Shown here in pieces: positions 36,365-44,575 of a DNA stretch of 45,564 nucleotides (position 1 is its first letter; each line of letters starts with the position of its first letter). The translations under genes and the position numbers were made by a program. This DNA comes from Lujinxingia vulgaris (GTDB lineage Bacteria; Myxococcota_A; Bradymonadia; Bradymonadales; Bradymonadaceae), in assembly GCF_007997005.1 (NCBI RefSeq), contig NZ_VOSL01000005.1:1-45564 (forward strand), given 5' to 3'. Under the pieces are notes generated by a model. The model was not told the DNA's origin. It made no database searches and saw nothing but the letters and a program-made list of their open reading frames with translations.

Positions 36365-36988
36365 ATGTCTACCAAGCTCTCGACCCGCCTGACCGCCCTC
36401 CTCTGCGCCCTCGCCCTGGCTGTGCCGGCCACCTCGGCCTTCGCCGCCACCCCCGATGCGCCCACCACCATCGCCTGCGACGGCGACGACGGTGACGACG
36501 ACAGCACCTTCGCCGAAGAAGACGGCGATGACGACGACTCCGAAGAACTCGCTGAAGGCGATGACGCCGGCGATGACGACGACTCCGAAGAGCTCGCCGA
36601 AGGCGACGACGACGGCGACGATGACGACTCCGAGGAACTCGCTGAAGGCGACGACGACGGCGACGATGATGACTCCGAGGAGCTCGCCTGTGACGGCGAT
36701 GACGGCGACGACGATTCGACCTTCGCTGAAGGCGACGATGACGGCGACGACGACGAAGAGATCTTCCTCGCCGAAGGCGACGACGACGGCGACGATGATG
36801 ACTCCGAGGAGCTCGCCTGTGACGGCGATGACGGCGACGACGATTCGACCTTCGCTGAAGGCGACGATGACGGCGACGACGACGAAGAGATCTTCCTCGC
36901 CGAAGGCGACGATGACGGCGACGACGACGAAGAGATCTTCCTCGCTGAAGGCGACGATGACGGCGACGACGACGAAGAGATCGTCTGA
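36365..36988 (+). CDS. Secreted hyperacidic Asp/Glu repeat protein
   Basis: 207 residues. A good signal peptide (1-27, ending AFA) is followed by a chain made almost only of Asp, Glu, Gly, Ser, Ala and Leu: units such as LAEGDDDGDDDDSEE and IFLAEGDDDGDDDEE (15 residues), plus CDGDDGDDDSTFAE. Three Cys occur, each in an ACDGDDGDDD block. At DNA level a 129-bp unit is tandemly duplicated without mismatch. The Asp spacing does not fit an EF-hand (DxDxDG) or RTX nonapeptide. A polyanion of this kind would bind divalent cations or basic polymers in the periplasm or outside the cell (inference). Expression is predicted from the sigma-54 promoter at 36121. Confidence 0.85.
   Translation: MSTKLSTRLTALLCALALAVPATSAFAATPDAPTTIACDGDDGDDDSTFAEEDGDDDDSEELAEGDDAGDDDDSEELAEGDDDGDDDDSEELAEGDDDGDDDDSEELACDGDDGDDDSTFAEGDDDGDDDEEIFLAEGDDDGDDDDSEELACDGDDGDDDSTFAEGDDDGDDDEEIFLAEGDDDGDDDEEIFLAEGDDDGDDDEEIV
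36644..36901 (+). repeat. 129-bp perfect tandem repeat within the acidic gene
   Basis: Bases 36644-36772 and 36773-36901 are identical, and identity continues for about 11 more bases. The unit encodes 43 residues, so copy changes keep the frame. Confidence 0.9.
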
Positions 36989-37021
36989 GTTGTCTTAAGA
37001 TGGCCCTTCGGGGCCTGATCG

Positions 37022-37058
37022 CGACGCCGGTACATTGCGGGCTGCAGAGCCGGCGTCG
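37022..37058. other. Stem-loop between acidic gene and terminator
   Basis: CGACGCCGG (37022-37030) pairs with CCGGCGTCG (37050-37058), loop 19 nt, no T-run. It may protect the 3' end of the acidic-gene mRNA. Confidence 0.5.
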
Positions 37059-37066
37059 TGTGACTT

Positions 37067-37114
37067 CGTCGAAGACCGAGGGTCCCCATCGTCCCTCGGC
37101 TTCGACGTTTTTTT
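37067..37114. terminator. Rho-independent terminator
   Basis: CGTCGAAGACCGAGGG pairs with CCCTCGGCTTCGACG (one A/C mismatch), followed by seven T. It ends the acidic-gene transcript and faces the convergent methyltransferase gene. Confidence 0.92.
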
Positions 37115-37166
37115 ATGCCCGCGTCCCGACCCTGAACGCTGAATGTTGTGCGGCCGAGCGCCCGGT

Positions 37167-38045
37167 TTAGCCGAGCGGTGAAAACCCGAAGCTCATCTTC
37201 ACGGCCCGGTATTCGGGGTGAACCTCGCCAGCGGCGTCGCGAATGATCAGCGGGGGCTCCTCCCAGGTCTGCCCGCGCACCGCTTCGGGAAGATCGGCGT
37301 TGCGCATCATCACAAAGAGCCCGATCAGCGGGGGGTTGCCCTCACGGAAGATCACCGGACGCCAGCGCACGATCGTCATGTCGGCGTTTTCCGCCGCCTC
37401 CCAGGGGCGCACCTTCTGCTGCGGCCTGTCCACGGGGAAGACGCAGGCAAAGACGCCGCCCGGGTTGAGGTGTGCGGCAGCGACCTCGGCGTAGTCGGCC
37501 ACCGAGCCGCGCACCTCAAAGCGGCACGCCACCTTCTGGGGGTGGTCGCCCTGGGTGCCATCGCTCAGCGGCCAGTAAGGCGGACTCCCCAGCACCAGGT
37601 CAAAACGCTCATCCTCGGCCAGAACCTCTGGATCGCGAAAGTCGCCCTGGCGAATCTCATAGCGATCTTCGAGTCCATTGTAGGCGGTGGAGCGACGCGC
37701 CAGCGCCACGCTCTCCTCCTGCGCTTCGACGGTCACAAAGCGTGCACCGCGCAGGCGCCAGGCCGCCGTCATGCCGACCGAGCCCACGCCGCTCCCCAAA
37801 TCCAGCACCGCGCCTGCGCTCGGGCACCAGGAGCTTCCATACCAGGCGGTGAGCACGTCGTCGGTCGAGAAACGATGGCCTTTTTTGAGCTGGAAGATGC
37901 GAAAATGGCCGCTTAGCGCGTCGAGCGATTCGCCCTCACCGGCCTCAAAGTCCATCATCCTCGCCACGTCGGGCAGGGGGCCGGGCACCGCCCACCCCTT
38001 AAAGGTCGGCTCCACGTTGCGAATATCGCGCTTCTTTCGGGCCAT
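37167..38045 (-). CDS. TrmN6-like class I SAM-dependent methyltransferase
   Basis: 292 residues from ATG 38045; a 56-codon upstream extension is basic, Pro-rich and rejected. FQLKKGHRFSTDDVLTAWYG is typical of the YfiC/TrmN6 N-terminus. SAM motif I is VLDLGSGVGSVGM, the acidic residue after strand 2 is in FVTVEAQEESVALARR, and the catalytic motif is LVLGSPPYWPL, an SPPY version of the (N/D)PPY motif of N6-adenine methyltransferases. Family members methylate A37 of tRNA1(Val). The Ser in place of Asn occurs in related enzymes but leaves the substrate uncertain (tRNA or another small target). Cytoplasmic. Confidence 0.88.
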   Translation of the reverse strand: MARKKRDIRNVEPTFKGWAVPGPLPDVARMMDFEAGEGESLDALSGHFRIFQLKKGHRFSTDDVLTAWYGSSWCPSAGAVLDLGSGVGSVGMTAAWRLRGARFVTVEAQEESVALARRSTAYNGLEDRYEIRQGDFRDPEVLAEDERFDLVLGSPPYWPLSDGTQGDHPQKVACRFEVRGSVADYAEVAAAHLNPGGVFACVFPVDRPQQKVRPWEAAENADMTIVRWRPVIFREGNPPLIGLFVMMRNADLPEAVRGQTWEEPPLIIRDAAGEVHPEYRAVKMSFGFSPLG

Positions 38046-38125
38046 CACACATACCTTCGCCCCGCGCGGGTCAGGCGCCGGGCGTCGCATCGTCGTTGAT
38101 TGAAAGGGACAAAGAGGTTGGGGAC

Positions 38126-38842
38126 TTAATACCCCAGCGAGATCAGGTCGCGACCATCGGTGATGGCCTCGCGCATCGCTTCGAGCAGCGCCCACCCGCG
38201 CAGCAGCTGCCACACCTGGGGGGTATCGCGATCGGCGCAGGTGTTAAAAAGATCAAATCGCGCCTCGCGATCCATCGCGCCCGGACGCGTGAAGCGGCGC
38301 TCCAGCTGCGTCTCACTCCACTCCAGGCCCACCTCCCGGCCCAGGCGCACGAGCAGCTCCGCCAGGTAAGGCGCGTAGGCCTCGCACTCATCAAAACTTA
38401 ACCAGCCATGCGGCCAGCTCGCCAGGTAGCGCACCGCCTCGGGCATCTCCGGCTGGGCGTGGCGAAAAAACACCCCGCGCAGCGGCCGGCAGGCCACCTT
38501 CCAGCCCAGGTCGCGGGCGATCGGGTACCAGTCCAGGCTCACCCAGCGCGAGCGCTGCCAGCCCGGCCACACATCCAGGCCGATATCCTGGCAGACCAGG
38601 CGCAAAAACTGGCTGTAAAACCCGGTCAGCGCCGCGTAGACCTCCCAGCTTTCTTGTTTGAGCGGGGCCACATCCCAGAAGACGCCCTCCCCATCAAGGA
38701 TCTTCTCGACGTAGGGCTGCGCGCCCTCGGGCACCTGGTCGCGAATCACCACCCGCAGGGCCGGCGCATAAATGCTGGTGCGGTGGAGCTGCTCTTGAAT
38801 CCGCTCCAGACTCCCCAACATGTACTGGTTGCCTTCACCCAT
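38126..38842 (-). CDS. Trp-rich cytoplasmic protein, unknown
   Basis: 238 residues from ATG 38842. No signal or membrane segment. Trp- and Arg-rich, helical, with blocks such as SWEVYAALTGFYSQFLRLVCQDIGLDVWPGWQRSRWVSLDWYPIARDLGW and FDECEAYAPYLAELLVRLGREVGLEWSETQLERRF. I do not recognise the family. It is followed 80 bp on by the methyltransferase and preceded by another unknown gene on the same strand, so it may be part of a clpX-led transcription unit. Confidence 0.75.
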   Translation of the reverse strand: MGEGNQYMLGSLERIQEQLHRTSIYAPALRVVIRDQVPEGAQPYVEKILDGEGVFWDVAPLKQESWEVYAALTGFYSQFLRLVCQDIGLDVWPGWQRSRWVSLDWYPIARDLGWKVACRPLRGVFFRHAQPEMPEAVRYLASWPHGWLSFDECEAYAPYLAELLVRLGREVGLEWSETQLERRFTRPGAMDREARFDLFNTCADRDTPQVWQLLRGWALLEAMREAITDGRDLISLGY

Positions 38843-38943
38843 CGCCGCGCCACCTGCTCATCATCTCGGACCACCCGCCTCACTCAAAACATCCACGTCG
38901 CCATCGGCCGGGTTCACGCCGCAGCCCATCGTCTGGCGCAGGG

Positions 38944-39324
38944 CTACAGCACCGGCTCTGGCGAGGTAAAGGGGCCGGAGGCCTGCGCCCGGGAGCAAAA
39001 CTGCTGAAAGCGCACCCGGTTGACCTCGATCTGGTCGCCCGGGATCGTGAGCACCTGATCGCCAAGCACCAGAATCAGCCCGTCGCGCTGCAACCTGCGC
39101 AGGCAGCGGCGTAAAAACGCCCCCACATCATGGCGCGTGCGGCGTTGGCCCACGTTGAGATCGTGCAGCTCGAGGATCTCGCAGTGCTCCAGGCGAGGCT
39201 CCTCGGCGCTGCCGCCGACCCGCGCGCGCACCACCGCCCCGTCACAGGCGTACTCGCGCAGCCCGGTGAACACGCCACCGGGCGGCACGTGAATCTTCTG
39301 ATAATGCTCGGAGGGCTCGATCAC
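38944..39324 (-). CDS. Small unknown protein downstream of clpX
   Basis: 126 residues from GTG 39324, 10 bp after the clpX stop, with AAAGGA upstream. No signal peptide. A beta-rich N-terminal part (HYQKIHVPPGGVFTGLREYACDGAVVRARV) precedes a possible helix-turn-helix-like segment (GAFLRRCLRRLQRDGLILVLGDQVLTIPGDQIEV) whose winged-helix-like look is only suggestive. Tight spacing implies cotranscription with clpX. A ClpX-related adaptor role cannot be supported from the sequence. Confidence 0.7.
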   Translation of the reverse strand: MIEPSEHYQKIHVPPGGVFTGLREYACDGAVVRARVGGSAEEPRLEHCEILELHDLNVGQRRTRHDVGAFLRRCLRRLQRDGLILVLGDQVLTIPGDQIEVNRVRFQQFCSRAQASGPFTSPEPVL

Positions 39325-39334
39325 CCGTGATCCT

Positions 39335-40603
39335 TTAAGCGCTCTGCTTCTCGTAGACCAACATCGGCTTCTCGCGATGCAGCACGCTCTCTTCGGTGAT
39401 CACGCACTCGCGCACGTTCTCCAGGCTGGGCAGCTCGTACATGATATCGAGCATGACCTCCTCGATGATCGCGCGCAGCCCGCGAGCGCCGGTCTTGCGC
39501 TTGATGGCCTCGCGCACAATCGCCACCATCGCGTCCTGGTTGAAGCGCAGCTTGACGTTCTCGAGTTCAAACAACTTCTGGTACTGCTTGACCAGGCTGT
39601 TCTTGGGCTTCCAGAGGATCTCGACAAGCATGTCCTCGCTGAGCTCATCGAAGGCCACGATCACCGGGAAGCGGCCCACAAACTCGGGGATCATCCCGAA
39701 CTTCACCACGTCTTCGGGACGCACGTGGCGCAGCAGGTCGTTGCTGCTCTCCAGGCGCTTGGAGAAGTCGGCGCCAAAGCCCATCTGGCTCTTGCCGATG
39801 CGCCGGGCGATGATGTCGGTCAGGCCCTGGAAGGAGCCGCTGGCGATAAAGAGGATGTTGCCGGTGTCGACCTGGATGAACTCCTGCTGGGGCCGATTGC
39901 GCGAGCCCTCCGGGGTGATCATCACGCGCGAGGACTCCACCATCTTCAACAGCGCCTGCTGCACGCCCTCACCGCCCACGTCGCGGGTGGAGGAGGGGCT
40001 GTCGCCGCGACGGCTGATCTTGTCGATCTCGTCGATGCACACGATCCCGCGGCTGGCGCGCTCGACGTCGCGGTCGGCGGCGAGCCAGAGGTTCTTGACG
40101 ACGTTCTCGACGTCTTCGCCCACGTAGCCGGCTTCGGTGAGGCTGGTGGCGTCGGCGATGGTAAAGGGCACGTCGAGCTTTTTGGCCAGCGACTGCGCCA
40201 TCAGGGTCTTGCCGCTGCCGGTGGGGCCGATGAGCAGGATGTTGCCCTTGGTCAGTTCCACGCCCTCATCTTCTTCGTGGGGCTCGGCGCCGGCGGCCTC
40301 AAGCTCCGCGCTGCGGATGCGCTTGTAGTGGTTGTACACCGCAACCGAGAGCGCGCGCTTGGCGCGGTCCTGCCCGACGATATGCTCATCGAGGAAGGTC
40401 TTGATCTGGGAGGGGCGCATCTCCTTGAGCTCTTTCTTCTTCTCGGGCTCGCGGTGACGGTCTTCCTCAATGATCTCGCGGCAGAGGGAGACGCACTCAT
40501 CGCAGATATGCACCTTGGGTCCGGCGATGAGCTTCTGCACATCGCGGGCCTCTTTGCCGCAGAAGGAGCAGCGCACCTTGCTTTCAGAATCTGTGGTCTT
40601 CAT
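39335..40603 (-). CDS. clpX: ATP-dependent Clp protease ATP-binding subunit ClpX
   Basis: 422 residues from ATG 40603 (a GTG 51 bp upstream is less likely). The N-terminal zinc-binding domain has Cys12, Cys15, Cys34 and Cys37. The AAA+ core has Walker A GPTGSGKT (126-133), pore loop GYVG (159-162), Walker B IVCIDEID (187-194) and [13 protein letters not shown], with the RKH-like region SRRGDSPS. The ClpP-docking loop reads KSQMGFGAD, a Met-Gly-Phe variant of IGF/LGF. ClpX unfolds tagged substrates for ClpP. No clpP or tig lies within the window on either side, an unusual arrangement since clpP usually precedes clpX. Confidence 0.98.
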   Translation of the reverse strand: MKTTDSESKVRCSFCGKEARDVQKLIAGPKVHICDECVSLCREIIEEDRHREPEKKKELKEMRPSQIKTFLDEHIVGQDRAKRALSVAVYNHYKRIRSAELEAAGAEPHEEDEGVELTKGNILLIGPTGSGKTLMAQSLAKKLDVPFTIADATSLTEAGYVGEDVENVVKNLWLAADRDVERASRGIVCIDEIDKISRRGDSPSSTRDVGGEGVQQALLKMVESSRVMITPEGSRNRPQQEFIQVDTGNILFIASGSFQGLTDIIARRIGKSQMGFGADFSKRLESSNDLLRHVRPEDVVKFGMIPEFVGRFPVIVAFDELSEDMLVEILWKPKNSLVKQYQKLFELENVKLRFNQDAMVAIVREAIKRKTGARGLRAIIEEVMLDIMYELPSLENVRECVITEESVLHREKPMLVYEKQSA

Positions 40604-40767
40604 CTCGCTCTCGTTATTCTGTTCGGGGCAGCCCACCTGTGGGCTCTCGATCACGACGTCAAAACGAACGCCGAGATCGATTTACTCCCCAACGCGTCGG
40701 GGCCAGTCCCTGAAGGCGGCGCTGGCGAGTTGGGCGAGGCAGTCTGCATGTTGCGGGGCCGGGGTGC

Positions 40768-40790
40768 AAGCGCCGCCGGGGGCGGCGCTT
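40768..40790 (-). terminator. GC-rich hairpin after diaminohexanoate dehydrogenase gene
   Basis: AAGCGCCGCC-GGG-GGCGGCGCTT, a 10-bp perfect stem 9 bp past the stop of the minus-strand gene. The T-run is weak on that strand (four T on the plus side), so termination may be partial. Confidence 0.55.
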
Positions 40791-40798
40791 TTGAAGCC

Positions 40799-41845
40799 TC
40801 ACCCCTCCCCGGTCAACGACTCCAGACGGCTGCGCACCACCTCAAACTCGCGCACCATCTTTAAGGTAAGCTCGGCGTGACCGTGGGCGTAACCGTTGCC
40901 GATGAGCAGGTCGACGTCTTTGCCCACGCCCTCGCTGCCGAGCGCGGCGCGGGAGAAGTCGGTGGCCATGTTGAAGAAATAGACCACACCGCGGTCGCGC
41001 GCCGGCAAGATCGCCGACATCTCGGTGCCGCTGACGTTGCAGGTGTTGATGACCACGTCAACCAGCTCGCCACCGGTCATCGACTCGACGGCCTTGAGCA
41101 CCTCGGTGGGGATTTTGGCGTTGGCGGTGCGGAAGTCGTCCACGATGCCCGCTTCTTTGAGGAGCTTGAGATTGGTGTCGTGAAGATCGACGGCGTAGAC
41201 CTCGCCCTCATCGCCCAGGGTGGCGCGGGCGGTGGCCGCGCAGAGCATGCCGGACTTGCCCGCGCCCAGGATCAGCACGCGCTTTTTGCCGGCGACCAGG
41301 CGCGCGGTCTGCGCCGGGGCCCCGCACACATCGAGCGCCGAGAGCGCTACGCGCTCGGGCAGATCGTCGGGCATCGCCACGATCGGCGAGGAGGGCCAGA
41401 GGTAGGCGGTGCCCTCGATGTCCATCTGGTCGGCGTCGAGGTGCACTTTGATGACGCGATCGATCTTGAGCGGGGTGAGCGTCAGGCTCACCAGCGAGGC
41501 CACGCGCTGGCCAACTTTAAGCTCGACCGGGCCTTTGTAGTCTTTGCCGATGGCTTTGACCGTGCCCAGCAGCATGCCGCCGCTGCCGGTGACCGGGTTT
41601 TGCATCTTGCCGCGCTCGGCGACGATCGCACACACCCGCTCGGCGACCTTCGCCTCATCGCGGCCCAGCTCGCCGAGGATCTGGTGAAAACTTGCCGAGT
41701 CGATGTTGAGGGTCTGCACCTCGATCACGATCTCGTTATCAAACGCCTCACTCTCGGCATCCAGGCGCTGTGCGGCCTGCGGAAGGGCCCCTTCGGGCTC
41801 AAGGACTCGATGCAACCCCAGATCATGACCACGTCGCTCGCTCAC
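40799..41845 (-). CDS. kdd: L-erythro-3,5-diaminohexanoate dehydrogenase
   Basis: 348 residues from GTG 41845 with AAAGGAG upstream. N-terminal LHRVLEPEGALPQAAQRLD and EIVIEVQTLNIDSASFHQI, the Rossmann site VLILGAGKSGML, and the C-terminal VYFFNMATDFSRAALGSEGVGKDVDLLIGNGYAHGHAELTL are characteristic of Kdd. The enzyme oxidatively deaminates L-erythro-3,5-diaminohexanoate with NAD(P)+ to 3-keto-5-aminohexanoate and ammonia, a middle step of lysine fermentation to acetate and butyrate. Partners (kamA, kamDE, kce, kal) are not in the window, so the pathway may be dispersed or partial. Confidence 0.93.
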   Translation of the reverse strand: MSERRGHDLGLHRVLEPEGALPQAAQRLDAESEAFDNEIVIEVQTLNIDSASFHQILGELGRDEAKVAERVCAIVAERGKMQNPVTGSGGMLLGTVKAIGKDYKGPVELKVGQRVASLVSLTLTPLKIDRVIKVHLDADQMDIEGTAYLWPSSPIVAMPDDLPERVALSALDVCGAPAQTARLVAGKKRVLILGAGKSGMLCAATARATLGDEGEVYAVDLHDTNLKLLKEAGIVDDFRTANAKIPTEVLKAVESMTGGELVDVVINTCNVSGTEMSAILPARDRGVVYFFNMATDFSRAALGSEGVGKDVDLLIGNGYAHGHAELTLKMVREFEVVRSRLESLTGEG

Positions 41846-41959
41846 GCTCGCTCCTTTACGTATCGGGCGGGCTGCCAGGCTGGCGTCGACCTCGACCGCC
41901 GCCGCACACCCACCCTGTAAACCACTGAATTCATTCCACTTTAAGCTCGAAGAAACGTC

Positions 41960-43267
41960 TTAACTCAGGCGCTTCATCACCTTCTGAAGATCCTCCCAGG
42001 CCGGGCGTTTTTTGCCGGTATCACGCAGAAGGTCGTCGGGATGGAAGGTCGGCAAGAGGGCGATGCCCTCAAAGGACTGCCAGCTCCCGCGCACCTCCGG
42101 GCGGCGCGCAGCCTGGCCGAGAAGCGCCAGGGTGGCAAAGCCGCCCAGCGCCACGATGACCTCGGGCTGCACCACCTCGATCTGCTTTTTCAAAAAGGGC
42201 AGACACTCGCTGACCTCGCCACTCTGCGGCCGACGGTCCCCCGGGGGGCGGCATTTGACGACGTTGGTGATGTAGACCTGCTCCCGCGAGAGCCCCATCG
42301 CTTTGATCATCCCGCTCAGAAGCTCCCCTGAAGCGCCGGCGAAGGGGCGGCCGGCGCGATCGTCGTCGCCGTCGGGCGCGTCGCCGATGAACATCAGGCG
42401 CGCGGTGGGGTTGCCCTGGCCAAAGACGATCTGGGTGCGTGACTCGCAGAGCCCGCAGCGGCGGCAGCTCCCCAGGTAGTTTTGCAAAAAGTCCATCTTC
42501 TCGGCCGGCGTCATCGACGCGGCTGATTTCTGCGCAGGCCTGGTCTGCGAAGGCTGAGCGCGCGAGGGGGGCGCGTCGACCGGGGCGAAGGCCTCGTGGG
42601 AGTAGTCCTCGTAGGCCACCTCATCGTACATCGGGCCGTCGTAATCGTCGTAAGGGGGCGGCTCGTCGTTGAGGGAGACCGGCGTCGATTTTTGTGCAGA
42701 CGGCGACGAGGTCGGCTTCGAGGAGGTGTTCGGGGAGGGGCCCGATGCCTTCGATTCGGAAGGGCGACCGCCGCCCGGCGCGGTGTCCGGCGAGGATTGT
42801 GAGCCTCGCTCCCCGCGCGCGCCTCCCGCGGTGAAGGTCGGCATGGTGCGCGCGCCGAGCTGCGCCCAGATCGGAGCGCCGGCGTCGGAAGCATTCTGGG
42901 AGGTGGGTGCCGAAGGCGCCTGCGCGGGCGCAGCCGGCTCCTTGAACGAAGGCCGCGGAGCCGCGCCCCCACGCTCCGCCGCCGATCGTTCGGCTGGCGG
43001 TGATGTCGGTGGTCGCGAGCGCTCGGGGCTCGGCCGCGAAGACGCTCGCTCCGGCGGTCGCGACGCGCCCGAGGGCTGCGAGCCCGAACCGAGGTTGGCG
43101 CGCATCTGCGCCAGCTGACGCTCCTGCCGCGCGTCCTTGAAGGCCTCAAACGCGGCGCGGTCGGCCTCCGACGCCGGGCTGGAGCCGATCACACCCTGAG
43201 CCTGCTGCCATTGCAGGTAGCGGCGAAGATCCCCGACCAGGGCTTTGACGTACGCTCGTTTCGTCAT
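41960..43267 (-). CDS. Family-4-like uracil-DNA glycosylase with long disordered N-terminus
   Basis: 435 residues from ATG 43267. After a short N-terminal helix (VKALVGDLRRYLQWQQAQG) about 190 residues are Ser/Pro/Ala-rich and disordered. The C-terminal ~200 residues form the glycosylase: CRRCGLCESR and later KCRPPGDRRP...SECLPFL supply 4Fe-4S cysteines, VFGQGNPTARLMFIGDAPDGDDDRAGRPFAGASGELL is the first active-site region, and TFHPDDLL is the His-Pro motif. Family 4 normally has GExPG; here it is GDAPD, so catalysis may differ. It would remove deaminated bases from DNA. No UDGX KRRIH insert is seen. Confidence 0.88.
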   Translation of the reverse strand: MTKRAYVKALVGDLRRYLQWQQAQGVIGSSPASEADRAAFEAFKDARQERQLAQMRANLGSGSQPSGASRPPERASSRPSPERSRPPTSPPAERSAAERGGAAPRPSFKEPAAPAQAPSAPTSQNASDAGAPIWAQLGARTMPTFTAGGARGERGSQSSPDTAPGGGRPSESKASGPSPNTSSKPTSSPSAQKSTPVSLNDEPPPYDDYDGPMYDEVAYEDYSHEAFAPVDAPPSRAQPSQTRPAQKSAASMTPAEKMDFLQNYLGSCRRCGLCESRTQIVFGQGNPTARLMFIGDAPDGDDDRAGRPFAGASGELLSGMIKAMGLSREQVYITNVVKCRPPGDRRPQSGEVSECLPFLKKQIEVVQPEVIVALGGFATLALLGQAARRPEVRGSWQSFEGIALLPTFHPDDLLRDTGKKRPAWEDLQKVMKRLS

Positions 43268-43350
43268 CACGGCTCTCGTTTAACCATAGATCCGGCAGCG
43301 AACACAACGGCCCGCGCCCTCGATCCTATCATCCAACGCATCGCGCGCGC

Positions 43351-44568
43351 TCAGCGGGGACGTTGCTCAGCGAGCGCCTCCCACAGCGCGAGGGCCACCT
43401 CGGCTTTGGTGCCGCTGAAAGTGCGCGGCTCCTCCTCGCCAGCCAGAAGATGCACCGTGGCGCTCTCGGCTCCAAACGTGCTCGTGGGTCCGCCGATGAC
43501 ATTGGCCACGATCGCGTGCGCGCCCTTGCGCTCGCGCTTGGCGCGGGCGCGCTCGATCACATCGTGGCTCTCGGCGGCAAAGCCCACCACCAGCGGTCGG
43601 CGGGCGTTCTCTTCGCCCGCGCTCCCCTGACCATAACGCTCGCCAAGCTCAGCCAGGATGTCCGGGTTGCGCTCCAGCTCAAGCGTGGGAGCCATCTGCG
43701 ACTTGGGCACCTTCGTGTCGCTCGGGTGGGCCGGCCGCCAGTCGGCGACCGCTGCCACCATCATCGCCACATCCACGTCAGCGGCGCGCGCCATCACCTC
43801 GCGGTGCATCTGCGCGGCGCTGAGCACGTCGACCCGCGTCACGCCGTAGGGCGCCTCAAGCGCGGTGGGGCCGCTGACCAGCGTGACCTCGGCGCCCAGC
43901 CGGCGAGCTGCGGCGGCCAGCGCGTAGCCCATCTTGCCGCTTGAGGGGTTCGACAAAAACCTCGCCGCGTCGATCGCCTCGCGGGTCGGACCGGCGCTCA
44001 CGAGCACGCGTTTGCCTTTGAGACGTTGCGGAGAGAGTGCCCGATCGAGCTCCGCCAGAATCACCGGCGGATCCGGCAACCTCCCGGCTCCGACCTCCCC
44101 ACACGCCAGCTCGCCGGCATCCGGCTCAATGACCAGGTGGCGTTCGGTATGGCGCAGGGTCTCAAGGTTCGCCTGCACCCGGGGGTGCAGGTACATCTGC
44201 GTGTTCATCGCCGGCGCCACCACCACCGGCGCGCGCGTGGCGAGCAGCACCGTCGTCAGCAGATCGTCGGCCATGCCCTGAGCCATCTTCGCGATGGTGT
44301 TGGCCGTGGCCGGCGCCACCAGCACCACATCGGCCCAGCGCGCGAGCTCAATATGGCCGATCTGCGCCTCATACCCCGCATCAAAGGTCGCCACCCCCAC
44401 CGGCTGCTGCGTGAGCGCCTGAAAGGTCAGCGGCGTCACAAACTCCTGCGCATTGCGCGTCATGACCACGCGCACCTCGTCGCCGCGTTTGACCAACGCC
44501 CGCACAAGCTCACAGGCCTTATAGGCCGCGATCCCGCCGCTTACGCCCAGCACCACCTTCAACGCCAC
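43351..44568 (-). CDS. coaBC: Bifunctional phosphopantothenoylcysteine decarboxylase / synthetase CoaBC
   Basis: 405 residues from GTG 44568, with GAGG 5 nt upstream; this start gives the family-typical VLGVSGGIAAYKACELV N-terminus, while longer frames add unrelated residues. CoaC half: GHIELARWADVVLVAPATANTIAK, PAMNTQMYLHP and the Cys loop GELACGEVGAGRLPDP. CoaB half: VLVSAGPTREAIDAARFLSNPSSGKMGYALA and AAVADWRPA...KVPK. It makes 4'-phosphopantetheine from 4'-phosphopantothenate and Cys, in CoA biosynthesis. It starts 7 bp after the stop of a Nudix CoA pyrophosphatase, so synthesis and turnover of CoA are encoded in one transcript. Confidence 0.97.
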   Translation of the reverse strand: MALKVVLGVSGGIAAYKACELVRALVKRGDEVRVVMTRNAQEFVTPLTFQALTQQPVGVATFDAGYEAQIGHIELARWADVVLVAPATANTIAKMAQGMADDLLTTVLLATRAPVVVAPAMNTQMYLHPRVQANLETLRHTERHLVIEPDAGELACGEVGAGRLPDPPVILAELDRALSPQRLKGKRVLVSAGPTREAIDAARFLSNPSSGKMGYALAAAARRLGAEVTLVSGPTALEAPYGVTRVDVLSAAQMHREVMARAADVDVAMMVAAVADWRPAHPSDTKVPKSQMAPTLELERNPDILAELGERYGQGSAGEENARRPLVVGFAAESHDVIERARAKRERKGAHAIVANVIGGPTSTFGAESATVHLLAGEEEPRTFSGTKAEVALALWEALAEQRPR

Positions 44569-44575
44569 AATCGCC

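Noticed and set aside
36365-36988. EF-hand, RTX or thrombospondin type-3 calcium repeats in the acidic protein
   Set aside because: Asp spacing lacks DxDxDG loops with a Glu at position 12 and lacks GGxGxDxUx nonapeptides.
39377-40864. 495-codon plus-strand frame over clpX
   Set aside because: Antisense shadow of clpX with His/Leu/Ala-rich content typical of such frames.
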